In this document: piece by piece, positions 10,954 through 22,992 of the stretch
Position numbering within the stretch: the stretch's first letter is position 1
Layout: each line of letters starts with the position of its first letter
Origin: Vicia villosa
Lineage: Eukaryota; Streptophyta; Magnoliopsida; Fabales; Fabaceae
Assembly: GCF_029867415.1 (NCBI RefSeq)
Contig: NW_026704997.1
Span: forward strand, 1,054,001-1,118,000
Reading direction: 5' to 3'
Length of the DNA stretch: 64,000 nucleotides
Translations under genes and position numbers: made by a program
Notes under the pieces: generated by a model
The model's database searches: none
What the model was told of the DNA's origin: nothing
Seen by the model: the letters and a program-made list of their open reading frames with translations, nothing else

Positions 10954-12880
10954 GTGAGCTTCAGGGAAAATATTTTTTCTGGTACTATGGATTCTGAGGT
11001 AAGATTATCAGACACCATTGTGTTATTCGGAAGTCAATTCAAAAAAATCTTGATTATCTGGAAAGGAAGGAAAAATCAAATTCCAATAACATCTCATATG
11101 ACATCAACAATAACTATGAGTTCCAAAAAAGACTCAGAATTGGAGAGATGTCTGGTCAAAGTCAAGGAATTCAGTGCCATGAATGTGAAGGATTAGGACA
11201 TAGTAGAACAGAATATCCTACTTATCTCAATACACAACCTAAGGGACTGACTATTTCTTTTTCAGATGATGAATTTGTTGAGGAAGATCCTTCTAAGACT
11301 GTGATAAACTTAACAGGAAGGTGGGATTCTAAGATAGACTTCAGAAGTGAAGAGATATCTCATGAGGAATTGACTGCCTCTTACAGAGAGTTATGAAACA
11401 AAAGTGAGGAAGTCTATTAAATAGGATTCAAAAAGAGAAAGATCATAGCTAAACTCCAGGCTGAGAAGGAATAATACCTGTATCTCTGAACTCCGAAATA
11501 AAGTGACCTCGTTAACATAAAAAATTGATAATTTGATCAAGGGTGTTAGGATATTGAACAATAGATATGATGTGTTGGATGATATCCTTCAATAGGTGGA
11601 AGGAGGTAGAGAACATACTGGAATTGGGTATAGCCGTCAACTCTTGAAAAATAAAGAGAAAACACTCGAGATAAAATTTATCCTTGCTAAAATGATAGAT
11701 GAGAGCAAAATGTCTGACCAGATGTCACAACATCACGTCAGATCATAGGAAACTCAGACCAGAGTCAAGTTCCAACCTTGGAAATGTCAGTTTCATGGGA
11801 GAAATGGTCACTCAGAGCAAGTCTGTCACAAGCTTCATGGATATCCAAAACATCCATCACAACACAGTGCAAATTCTTTATTGACCTGGACTAAAAAGGG
11901 ATGGAAAGTGAGATATATTATCAAAAATGTTATTGTTCATATCTATCTTAAAGTTTCATCTAATGAAGACTGGTATTTTGACAGTGGATGCTCTAAGCAT
12001 ATGAGAGGTATGAAAAAATTATTGAAAGATATTGAACCTCACACGACTAGCTATGTCACTTTTGGAGATGGTGCGAATGGAGTAATTAAAGGTGTTGGAA
12101 GACTCGCGATCTCCTAAGCTTGATGGAGTCCTGTTTGTAGAAGGTCTGACTGCCAATCTAATAAGTATTAGTCAACTATGTGATCAAGGTTTTAAGGTAA
12201 ACTTTACTAAGTCTGGATGTCTTGAAACTAGTATAGGAATGAAGTGCTAATGAAAGGAGACAGATCCAAGGATAATTGTTTCCTGTGGACACCTCAAGGA
12301 ATCAATGGTACCTCCACCTGCATGTTATCCAAGCAAGATGAAGTCAATCTGTGGCATCAAAAACTTGGCCATTTACATTTGAAGGGTATGAAGAAGATTG
12401 TGTCTAAAGAAGCTATCAAAGGCATTCCTGAGCTCAAAATTGAGGAAGGAAGAATCTGTGGAGAATGTCAAATTGGAAAAAAAACCAAGATGTCCCACCA
12501 AAAGCTTCAACATTAGACCACCTCAAAAGTTCTGGAACTTCTTCATATGGATCTGATGGGACCTATGCAAGTTGAAAGTCTTGGTGGAAAAATGTATGCT
12601 TATGTTGTTGTTGATGATTTTTCAAGATTCACTTGAGTGAATTTCATTATAGAAAAATCAAAAAATTTTGAGGTCTTCAAGGATTTGTGTCAAAAGCTTC
12701 AAAGAGAGAAGGAAAACAATATTGTCAAGATCAGAAGTGATCATGGAAGGGAGTTTGAAAACAGCAAGTTTGCTAAATTTTGTGCCTTTGAAGGTTATAT
12801 CAGAATCCTCGGGAGATCTCAAACAAAGTTTCAACACAATGAATACATCAGACACAAGCTTAGGGAAGTTATCCCAATTT
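10954..12880 (+). pseudogene. Sirevirus gag-protease-integrase remnant
   Basis: Decayed polyprotein in several frames. At 11148-11396 a nucleocapsid zinc knuckle reads CHECEGLGHSRTEY, with the last cysteine replaced by tyrosine. At 11968 a protease-like WYFDSGCSKHM keeps the D-S-G triad. At 12244-12516 the integrase N-terminal zinc finger is seen as LWHQKLGHLHLKGM with CGECQIGK. The integrase core shows HMDLMGP and RSDHGREF, two of the three acidic sites, with an in-frame stop at DDFSRFT. The sequence stops before the third acidic residue, and an LTR-like block follows. Reverse transcriptase and RNase H are absent. The element is dead. Confidence 0.75.
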
Positions 12881-12886
12881 AGTAAG

Positions 12887-14270
12887 TGGGAGAAACTTTT
12901 GTAAACTCAAAAATCTTTCTTTATAGAAGTAGATGGCTATAAGCGCGCACGCGCACACACACACACACAAAACCTTTTTATAAAATATTTTGAAAAGAAT
13001 AAACCTTAAGAAGTATATATAGAAGTTGCACAGAAAGATATGAGAGCATTTAAAAAGTAAAAAAAAATATTTTGACTAAATCTAATCGATTATGTCAATA
13101 GATTATATTTGCACGTTTTGAGGATTAAGGCTATTTGAATGCACTCAATCAATTAGAAACTTCTATATATCAATTCTTCCATATTTTGGAACTCATAGTC
13201 GTTACCTTTAAATGATCTAATAGATTAGTAACAGTAATTTTTAGTTTAATGAGGTTTCCCTATTTTGGAGGATTTGAAGAGTATAAATAAAGGTCTCATT
13301 TCTCATTTCATTTCATCCATAACTCTATTTTTATATTGACACACACACACACACACACACACTTTCTCTGTCTCTCTCTAAGTTTTCATTTTTCACTTTC
13401 TCTCGCTAGTTCATATAGCCAAATGCTTTTGTGAGGAAAGATCTTTTATGAGTGAGGCGTCTTTGTAATTTTTGATGGGTATCATTGTATAAGTTCTTAA
13501 TAATGTTGTTTATGCATCTTGGATGAACACAATCCATTTACAGATAAAAAATATGTGGTTGGAAGCTAAACCCGTTAAAAGCTTTGGTTGGGGATTGTGT
13601 GGTTAGTTCTTGATATTTAGTTAGGTTGAAAATCATTAATATCGTTGAACTTCCCTTAAGGCTATTGTAAATCCTTGCTCATTCAAAGGATGAAGTTCTT
13701 CAATATTTATGAACTTACCATTAGGTTCATGGTTAGCCCATTTAAAACCATAGGTTAGAAGATCAGTCTGTTAAAATCTTAAGAGATTATTGGTTATGTT
13801 GTTAAACCAAATTGAGCTTAGATATTTTGTGGAGAGAAGTCTTATCGCTTCAATCTAGGAGTGGGAAGGAAGCTTTCCCACTCTAGTCTTAACATTTCAA
13901 TGGAGAAGACGCAAATGATCATATCTTCAGTCTTGTATTATCATGGTTGCAGGAAAACTGTCATTTTCTTGTATAAGAGGGTTCGCGAGCTTCACCTACT
14001 AAAGTTCCCAAGTAATTAATGGAAACTCTCAAGATCAATTCTTAGGGATAGGAGTAAGTCCTTTTGATTTGACCAAACCTCTATAATTCTTGGTGTTTCT
14101 CTTCTTCCCTTAAACTCTTTAAGTTTCACACTTCATTTCAATATTTATTTTCCGCTGCTTAGATATAGAATTTTTTTTCAAACTATGATTTTAATCTCAA
14201 AGTTTTCAAAACCACATTTTCCAAACCACATAGTTCACTCCCTCTTCTGTGTGAAGTTTCAAGTCCAACA
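12887..14270 (+). repeat. LTR-like block (solo LTR candidate)
   Basis: Non-coding 1.38 kb that begins TGGGAG and ends CCAACA, separating two unrelated pol fragments. It has a TATA box (TATAAATA at 13282), a pyrimidine and (CA)n tract downstream (13337-13362), and a tail like many plant LTRs (TTCACTCCCTCTTCTGTG). The left third holds TAATCGATTA-type motifs. I see no matching 5-bp target duplication, so the edges are approximate. Confidence 0.4.
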
Positions 14271-15207
14271 AAAAAGATATGCAAGTTACAATATTCTATT
14301 TACAGATTGATACAAGCCTCCAGAATTAGGAATCTTCGTTTTGATAAAATAGTAAAACAATATTGATTCATTAAAAATGAAGGTGAGCCTTGTGTCTACA
14401 AGAAGGTTATTAGTAACATGATCATCTTCATGATATTATATGTATATGGCATATTAGTCATTGGAAACAATGTCTATATCTTGCAGCAAGTGAAAAATTT
14501 GATATATAAATGCTTTTCTGTAAAGGACCTAGGAAAAACATCTTATATATTAGGAATCACTATCTATCAAGATATATATCAAAAAACTGCTTGGCCAAGT
14601 CAGAGTACATATATAGGCAAAATATTGAGACACTTTAATATGCATGATTCCAAGAAAGGATTCATATTTATGCAACATGAGTTGTGTCTATAAAAACTAA
14701 TTCCCCTTCAATTAAGGAAGAAAGGGATCACATGATTAAGATCCCATATACATCTTCAATAAGATCTATCATGTATGTCATCTTAACTACTCGACTAGAT
14801 GGCCCGTATGCTTTAAGTGCAATGAGTATGTACCATTTTGATCCAAGTGATGCTCATTAGGTTTTTGTCAAGAATATTCTTATGTACTTAAGAAAAAATA
14901 AAGAATCATTCATGATATATGGATTTCAGGAAGAACTTGTTGTATTTGGATACACTAATGCTAGCTTTTAAACAGACAAATATGCCTTTAGATTGCAATA
15001 TGGTTATGTGTTTTGCTTAAATGATGGCGCTGTGAGCTATAAAAGTTCAAAGCGAGATACAATTGTTGATTCTACAATCAAGACCGAGTATATTGTTGCC
15101 TTAAATGCAACAAAGGAAGTTGTTTGGATCAAGAAGTTCATTAGTGAACTTGGCATAGTCCCTAGTATTGTGGATCTCATTGATCTTCATTGTGATAACA
15201 ATAGCGG

Positions 15208-15324
15208 CATTACACATGCTAAGTAGCCTAGGTCTCACAAAAAATCCAAAAACATACTTAGTCGATATCACCTCAATAGTGTCATTACACATGCTAAGGA
15301 GCCTAGGTCTCACCAAAAATCCTA
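15208..15324 (+). repeat. 75-bp tandem duplication inside the Angela RNase H region
   Basis: CATTACACATGCTAAG followed by TAGCCTAGGTCTCAC at 15208 is repeated from 15283 as CATTACACATGCTAAGGAG and CCTAGGTCTCAC. The period is 75 bp (25 codons); the second copy is cut by an (AT)n tract. The first copy carries a stop (TAG) where the second has GAG. Confidence 0.75.
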
Positions 15325-15326
<2 letters not shown>

Positions 15327-15382
<56 letters not shown>

Positions 15383-15384
15383 GA
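15327..15384. repeat. Compound (AT)n(AG)n microsatellite
   Basis: About 17 AT units (15327-15360) followed by about 10 AG units (15361-15380), inside the broken Angela pol. Confidence 0.95.
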
Positions 15385-15527
15385 GATGTGAAAATATTTA
15401 GAGTACCAACACCTCACAATGTTGATGACCCACTTACAAAGTGTCTTGCGCAGCAGAAGCATGATAGCTATACTTGATTAATGGTTATTAGATGTATGCT
15501 TGATTGACACTAATGCTAGTGGGAGAT

Positions 15528-16575
15528 TGTTGGTGTAAGCTCTAGGGGACGATAATTTAATATTGAACTTGGTTATTGTATCGAGTTATCTATTAATAAT
15601 GATAAGGCATTACTTTGTTATGTTTGTTTTCTCGAAATAATAAAGTCACTATAATAGCTAGTGTGTTTAATGAAGCATTAAGTGTGACTTAAACATTAGA
15701 CCCCATTAAACATAAGGACATTATTCTTAAAGTATATTTAGTCGAACTTTATTGTGAAGTGGGATAAGAGTAAAGCATTGAGACTATTATGTGAATAGAC
15801 TGGTGATCACACCTCACAGATCACGTGTAAAGAGTTATCAATTCTTCACATAGGTATAAATGTTATGAGTAATATTTTTTCTAGATTTACTCACCATGAT
15901 AATACTACATAGACTTTTATGCAACTGTCATAAGTTATTCTTAAGGTGATAGTGGTGTATACTACCCTTCAACCTAAAACTAATAAGGACCCTAGATGTG
16001 GAGTCAAGTACTTTATTGACAATCAAATATAATCCGTAACAAGATGAACATAAAGATGGTCGGTAGGTACTCCACAAATCATGTTGAGGGACATGAATGA
16101 CCTAGATGGAATTTGTTCATCATGCGTAGCACGATTAATGTCTAAGTGTCCAATATTAAATTGGGAAAGGGTGACACTGTCTATGCGTTGTGTTCAATAT
16201 AGACATGAGAGTAAAATAATAATTATACTCATAAGCATTATCATGGAATAATTTTGTTAGATCACATGACATTTTTTGTCACTTGAGTAACTGTGATGTG
16301 TTGCTAGATATCACTCACTACTTATTATATTAAATGTATGACTTTACATAATTGACAATATCACGAGAACCTACAGAGTCACACACATAAATACAAATTA
16401 AAGGGATAAAATAAATAAGTGAAACTTATTCAATTGTGCGGTATCACAATGCACTATCTTTAATTAGAGAATCGCAATACAACATAAATTAATGCATTAT
16501 TTTACTTATAACGCATTAAACATTTTCCCTGGTAGAGAATTCAATAACCAAATTATACAATTGTATTAACCAACA
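15528..16575 (+). repeat. 3' LTR of the Angela/Tork-type copia element
   Basis: Starts right after the purine tract GTGGGAGAT with TGTTGGTGTAAGC and ends ...TTAACCAACA, giving matched inverted termini TGTTGGT/ACCAACA over 1048 bp. The 5' LTR is not in the window, having been lost to deletion or replaced by the 12.9-kb block. It ends 498 bp before the BURP start codon, so it forms part of that gene's upstream region. Confidence 0.75.
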
Positions 16576-17073
16576 TTTTACATTCAATTAATCAATTTTA
16601 TTTTATCACTTAAGACTACTTTTTAATGACATATCACATCTTAATCTTAATCAAATTATTAACTATATCTTAATCAAATTATTAACTCTATTACATTTTT
16701 CACTCAATTAACCAACTTTTTGTTACCATTTAAGATTACTTTTCAATATCAAAATATTTTATGAGTTTTATTAATCAAGTTTTTATATATTATACTAACC
16801 AAAGTTGCTTTTAGAGAAAGAAAAATGTAAGAAAGTCAAATTTAAAAGTTATAGTTAAACTATATTTGTATTTGTGAATAGTAAGATACAATATAAGTGT
16901 AAGGAAATGTGTCAAAATATATATATATTTTTTTTATGGCTTAAACATTGGATAGCCGAGTACAAGATGAAATCATGTAAGTAATCATTAAACTATTTTC
17001 AGGTGTTGGATTTAGATCCCTCTTTTTCTACACAAAGTTGAACAAAATCATTCAATACAAGCTTAGCAGAAAC
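16576..17073 (+). promoter_or_regulatory. Upstream region of the BURP gene
   Basis: AT-rich 498 bp between the Angela LTR and the BURP start codon. It contains a duplicated AATCAAATTATTAACT (16651 and 16672) and a TATA-like AATATATATATATT at about 16916-16930, the best candidate core promoter, which would give a 5' UTR of roughly 110-130 bases. The promoter call is inference. Confidence 0.4.
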
Positions 17074-18045
17074 ATGAGTCCAAAATTCACATATGGAATC
17101 CTCTTTCTTCATCTTCTACTAATCACGGTATCTTAACTTTTCTCTCTCTTTCTTTCTTCAAACTCTATTCACATTTTCTAATTCTGATATAACACTTTTT
17201 TGCAGAGTTTTTATGGAAACACAGCAAGAGAATTGGTTGACACAGAAAACAAACTCTTGGATATATCAGAAAATGGTACTAATGAACCCCAAAAAGAACA
17301 CAAACATCATGAACATCACCATAACCACTACCACATGGATCCTTCTGTTATGGTGTTCTTCACCTTACAAGATCTAAGAGTTGGAAAAAGAATGCAAATT
17401 TATTTTCCCAAAAGAAACCCTTCAACTTCCCCCAGATTTTGGCCAAAAGACAAAGCAGATTCACTTCCCTTCTCACTGAACAAACTCCAAACCCTTCTCG
17501 AAATCTTCTCTTTCTCTCAAGATTCTCCACAAGCCAAAGCAATGGTAGACACACTCCAAGAATGCGAGACTAAACCGATCCAAGGAGAACTAAAATTCTG
17601 CGCTACTTCGTTAGAATCTATGCTAGATTTCACTCAAAAAACTCTCGGTTTTTCCAATGATCTTAAAGTTTATGCGACTAAGCATTTAACGAAATCAAGC
17701 GTGACTTTCCAAAACTACACTATATTAGAAAATATTGTTCGGATTTCTGCTCCGAAGATGGTGGCGTGTCACACTATGCCTTACCCTTATGCTGTTTTCT
17801 ACTGTCATAGTCAAGAGAGTGAGAATAGGTTATATCGAGTTCCGCTTGTCGGTGATAATGGTGATAGGGTTGAAGCTATGGTTGTTTGTCATATGGATAC
17901 TTCTCATTGGGGACATGGTCATGTTTCATTTCAGGTTCTTGGTGTTGAGCCCGGAAGTTCGAATGTGTGTCACTTTTTTCCTGCTGATAATTTCATCTGG
18001 GTTCCAAAAGTGCAAGTTCATGGGGATGGTGTTTCTGTGATGTGA
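17074..18045 (+). CDS. BURP-domain protein, USP-like class (two exons)
   Basis: Exon 1 is 17074-17127 (18 codons) and exon 2 is 17206-18045 (279 codons plus stop), split by a 78-bp GT-AG intron in phase 0. The 297-aa product opens with a hydrophobic signal peptide (YGILFLHLLLIT), a His-rich stretch at about residues 49-62, then MDPSVMVFF. The C-terminal BURP domain is complete: the four CH pairs are spaced CH-X10-CH-X26-CH-X25-CH, fitting the family consensus. There are no RD22-type TxV repeats, and the compact layout resembles unknown-seed-protein-like (USPL/BNM2) members. Family proteins are secreted or vacuolar and often linked to seed development or stress, but molecular roles vary. The ATG was chosen because it supplies the signal peptide and an in-frame splice. 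No disablement is seen. AATAAA at 18098-18103 is a likely poly(A) signal. Confidence 0.93.
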
Positions 18046-18097
18046 TTATAGTTTTTAGTATAAGTGTTTGATGTTTGAGTTTGTTTGTGATTGTTGA

Positions 18098-18103
18098 AAT
18101 AAA
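18098..18103 (+). terminator. Candidate poly(A) signal of the BURP gene
   Basis: AATAAA 53 bases after the stop codon, followed by a T-rich and TGTAATATTTG stretch at 18128-18140. Confidence 0.5.
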
Positions 18104-18169
18104 TCAGTACTCTCTTGTGAGATGAATAATGTAATATTTGCTATGGGGATATGTTATGATGTAAGACAC

Positions 18170-20240
18170 TAAAAGTGTTTACTTTTTATTTTCAGTATCT
18201 CGGTCGACACTGAGACTATGTAGCACCGACATCTGAAAAATAACGCGTTGGTATTCATCTTGGTATCAAACACGATATTGACAAAATCAATATAAATGTG
18301 TCAGTGTCAGTGTCGTGTCTGTCTCTAACTGTCTATTTGAGTGCTTTACAAATTGGTGAACAATTTTTAAGATAAGGTCATCAATTTTAAAGAAGTAAGG
18401 GTACAGTTAATCAATTGTCACAAAATTTCTCTTATGCTATAAATAGAGCTCTGTGTTACTTAAGCAACAACTATCATATATACAACGATAGCATAATTCT
18501 GAAGAACAATCTTCAACAATTCTTACAAGCACTTTGCATTCTTAAATCAAATATTCTAAATGCAAAACACTAATGTTGTATTGGAAGTGCTAATTGAATT
18601 TTTTTAAAAAAAATTTAAAATACTAACAAAATTAAATAACTCAATTGAAATATTTTATTTTTTAAATTATTTTGTTTGGATTAATTATTAAAATGACACA
18701 GTCTTAATTTAGTTTTTTGAGTCATTTTGAACTTAAAAGTTAACAACAGTTAAGGCAGGGTACGTAAGTTTTTAAAATTAGAGTAATTTTTTTTTAAATT
18801 ATTAAAAAAATTTATGTGTATAATTTTACCTACGAAAACATAAACTTATTTATGAATAAATCAAAGGTAAATTTTCAAAAATCTTTTTTACAAATTATCT
18901 GCTTAACAATTCAGAAAACTTAGCAATTCGGTAAACTTGTTTACAAATAAGCCACAAATAAATATAAATAATTTTTTTACAAGTAATTCAAAAACTTTGT
19001 TATCTGCTAAACAATGTTACCCACGAAAAATTAAATTTATTTAAGAATAAGCCGCTAATAAAGTTTTAAAATTCTTTATTAAAGAAATTTAAAAAACTTG
19101 TATATGAATGAAAAAATTCTAAATTTAAAGAATAGATTTAACATTTTTTTAGATAATATAGAGCTGAAGAGTAAGGCCATATGATAAGGATGTATGGTAA
19201 GGATCCGGGGTAAGTGATTCTTTGGAACAGTGTGGATAAAGCCCAAGGAGAATTATCTCGAATGCACAACAATTAGGTGGGATTTAACTTGGCACTCTAA
19301 ATTTTAAATTTGGCACCCTCAATATTTTAATAATCTCAAAATTGTTTCTGATAAAAAAGAACAAAATGGCCGAACCAAATTTTACGTAATAAAATTTTTG
19401 GAAATATACCATTCAAAAAATTTGGTAAAATATATAAGACTTTTATCAAAAAATTTGGTAAAATATATAAGATTTTTATCAAAAAATTTAAAATTTTCGA
19501 TAAAAGCGCACACATTTCGAAAGTGTTGATAAAATTTTCATGAATTTTTATTAGAAATTTTGAAATTTACCGTAAAAACTCAGGGAAATTTTTAAATTTC
19601 TGATATAATTTTTAAATTTTCGATAAAAACTCAGCGAATTTTCGAAAATCCCAATATTTTTTCAAAATTTTTGATATAGTGTAAAATTTTTGATAAAAAA
19701 CTGATATTTTTTGAAATTTAATAACTTTAAACAAGGATATACTGGTAAACATATGCAAAATGACGAATATCAAATATGAATTACAGGATGGCAAGTAATT
19801 CCTCGTCAATTAGTAACGTCTAAGTAACCTATCACGAACACAAAAATCAAAAAAATACATGTTAAATAAATATCTTGATCAAAGAGTTATTTTTTTCTCG
19901 AATCATTAAAAACTTTAATAGAAATCATGGACGAAATAAAATTATAAAATATTTATTACATAAAAAATTACAAAATTTATATAGTAAATAATAATAATAA
20001 TAATAATAATAGTAATAGTAATAATAAATAATTAATATAATTAATCAGATAATAAACTAGTTAGACTAAAAAAAGAGATTAATTAGAATATATTGTCAGT
20101 GTAAATCAACTTTACATCGTCATCCAATTAAAATGAAACATTTTAACACATGAGAAGAGAAAATTATAGAAGAAAGAGTTATTAAAATGCAAGCACCTTT
20201 GAAAACACTTCTTTTATTTTAAAGTTAGAGAATCTGAAAA
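18170..20240. other. AT-rich intergenic stretch with short repeats
   Basis: No coding signal. 18190-18330 contains GTCGACACTGAGAC and TGTGTCAGTGTCAGTGTCGTG, an imperfect pattern seen in small legume repeats. 19380-19700 is built from diverged AAAATTTTTGATAAAAA-type units, including two near-identical 36-bp copies with core AAAAAATTTGGTAAAATATA at about 19417 and 19449. 19986-20030 is an interrupted (AAT)n tract. Confidence 0.6.
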
Positions 20241-20249
20241 AAGTGAGTC

Positions 20250-21958
20250 AACATGTTCAAAATATGAAGGAGACCATATTTTCTAGTGTGTGTAAACCTC
20301 ATCTATTTGTATTGGACTATCAAGTTTCACCTTCTTTAAAATTAAACTAGCACATTGAATATTGTATGTTTTACTAAGCGTACAACCACACTTTGAGCTA
20401 TCTGAACCTGCTTTCTCAGCTTGTTTGGTTTTATGATAAATAAAATCCAATCTTGCTCAAGATATATTTCCCACCAACTGCGATTAGAGATTGTTGTCTA
20501 TGAATCTGTGCTCTAACACTATAATATTGTGACCAAATGATGTTTGCATTTCATTATGCTAAGTTTGGATCATTTGGTTCACAAAGGTCTAATCTCTACA
20601 TTAATCACCTTTACTATTTGTCAATCAATTCTTCAATGTAGCATGGGACGGTTAGTTGTTATATTTCTAAAGTGTCTAACTTGAACGGTCTAGCACAAAT
20701 AATCTTCTAATTCACCTAGTCTAGAATTGTACTTTCAACATATTTCAAAAAATCAAGATATTTCTCACACCCCCTCCTGAAATGTATAACAAAATCAGCA
20801 TATAACTCTTTCCTAGAAGAATTTATTATAACATTCCAGACGTCCATTATACTTTCCAATATCACACTAGCTTTAACCATTTTCTCATCTTCACCCTTTA
20901 TTTATTTGGTTCCTGCCACATGCTTAAATCTACTTCCCACATTCTTTGTTATGTGATACTTATAAAGTAATGCATATGATGTAGGAAACATCTTTACAAA
21001 TAAATACATCAGTGTGGTATTGATCAATGACAATGGCATTTGGCGTGTTTTCTTGGTCCTTCAATATAGTCTGACACACTTCTTAAGCCCAAGTAATATT
21101 GTCCTCTTTTTCACTTTCCAAAAGCGCAAACCCAGCCAAAAAAGACTTTTACGTAAAAGTAACAAAAAAATTCCAATAGTGGAATCATGTATTTGTCGGT
21201 CTTATATGTTGAATCAATAATGAGTAGAGTGGGAAATATGTTGAACGACCTTTTAGGATCAGGATGACTAAAAAATATATCTCTTACAATTTCTCCATCC
21301 TTGCACATTATGTACCTAGATGCATAACGGTTATCATCCAAAAGCTTTAACAATTATTGCATTTCACTTCTATCACATCTTATCACCTTATTGTTTCGGG
21401 CACAAACATTGTATATTTGCTTGATATTTTGACTTATTTTTTGTTTCAAAGTTGCAAGTATATTTTTGGGCTACACCATGTTCAATGTCATGTCAGAAAC
21501 GATCTCCTTCTCTTTAGCCTTAAGGAGGCATTTAATAGGATGGCCGAATAACTTGCCAAACATGTCATGATTATGTGTATACCAAAAATCACATTAAATC
21601 TCCATGTATTATTCGCTATAAAATATCATCGCAGCTTAAAAGAATATTCACATTTCTTTTAATCGGTGTCATCTTGTTTCAACATCTGGATAGGATTTTT
21701 GTACTTGTCACTTCTTTTGCATCTCAGTGTCACAAATGCATGTCTTTTATCTTAACCATTATGTGACCTTCCGATTACAATGCGGAACCCCAATTTTCCA
21801 GCCTCCATGCGGATCCATTGGAGATTATGATCACAAACAACAAACTTATGTTCATTTGTATATTGTTTGCCAACATCCACCTTGACATCAACCATTTTGA
21901 TATCTATATACACAATAGGTTTGGGGACAACAATAGAATGCACGATATCTAAAGCCAA
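20250..21958 (-). pseudogene. FAR1/MULE-type transposase remnant
   Basis: The minus strand reads, with many stops, through the full order of a legume MULE/FAR1-like transposase. An N-terminal LQWIRMEAGKLGF (21830-21780) is followed by NHDMFGKLFGHP and DMTLNMV*PKNILATLK. The transposase-domain start is REIVRDIFFSHPDPKR-like sequence and LLIIDSTYKTDKYMIPLLE (21353-21111). Then come a KNVGSRFKHVAGTK-like stretch, YADFVIHFRRGCEKYLDFLKYVESTILD near 20700-20800, and a SWIM-like tail near 20400. No terminal inverted repeats or target duplication were found, so it is either a fossil transposon or a broken domesticated copy. Confidence 0.7.
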
Positions 21959-22992
21959 TCAAAATAGAAAATATTCAAAAATTGACTAAATTTAACCTCG
22001 TACTAATTCGGAAATAGAGTTCCGGATGACATTCAACAAAAATCCAAAAATATATTTTTTCAGACACAAAACCAGATTAATGTAAGTAATGAAAAAGAAA
22101 ATGAATGTACGGTACCTTAAATTCCAACTTCTTTTGCTCATTTTGATTTGAAAAACAGATAAATATTATTTTTAAGTAGAAACGTTGATTGACTAAAGAA
22201 GAAAATTTTGGTAGGGTTTGAAGAAGAAATTGTGGAATAATCATGAGCGAAGCAAACATTTAAGGTGGTGTTTTATTAAATTTTCTGTTTGACATTTTTG
22301 AAAATGCACTTTCGGAATATTCACTAAGTTGAAAAATACACGCAAGATGATTTTTTTTTCAAATTCCCGTTTGACATTTTCGATACTGTACTTCCTTATT
22401 TGTCACTAAGTTGTTAAATTAACAAAATCATTAAAGGGGTTTGTTTGGAGATAAACTTACGGACTAGTTTTTTTTATAAAAAAATGAGTGTTTTATCTTT
22501 TTCTTCCTAATTTTTTTTTATAAATAAACCATAGTATCTTCTGTGCACAATTGCATGGACTAATTCCTCAAACTATGTACAATTATATAGGCGATCAAGC
22601 TCTCCCTCAAGAGATTTAACACTACTGTATGACCAGGACATAGATTAAACCCATAGTTTTGTATTAAATTGGAAGAGACTCCGCCATCTCATCCAAATAC
22701 TTGAATTCTTCCTAAAATTATTTAGTTTATAGCTTTTATGTTTCCATCATTTCATGTTTTTAATGGGAACACCGATTGATAGGGCTAAAAACTACACATA
22801 CTAATAAAAAATGTAAAAAAAGTAAAATAAAATAAAATAAAACATTTATTTGATTTCAAATGTATGAAAAACACTAATATTAAAGACTATAGTGAATAAT
22901 AAAAGGCTAAAAAGACCCAACTAAATAAATATCACTTAAATTTAAAAGCCAATTTCATACTCCATCTTTAACTATATCTTCCAAACATCGGG
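21959..22992. other. Intergenic, no gene seen
   Basis: AT-rich, with duplicated CCCGTTTGACATTTT-like phrases (about 22284 and 22365). Short reading frames here lack recognisable motifs. Confidence 0.5.

Larger units (their letters stand above)
14290..15527 (+). pseudogene. Angela/Tork-type copia reverse transcriptase-RNase H remnant
   Basis: C-terminal half of a copia pol: LRFDKIVKQY, NEGEPCVYKKV, then KDLGKTSYILGI, QSTYIGKILRHFNM, DSKKGF, an RNase H part (KSSKRDTIVDSTIKTEYI), and CDNNSGITHAK with PRSHKKS. The YVDD catalytic box reads YVYG, so both catalytic aspartates are lost. There are several in-frame stops, for example after HELCL. It ends in GGGAGATTGTTGG, where the 3' LTR begins. Homology to the Angela lineage is recognised from motif order. 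Confidence 0.75.

Noticed and set aside
17735..18040. Overlapping plus-strand frame in the BURP gene
   Set aside because: Out of frame with the BURP domain, whose four CH pairs are exact.
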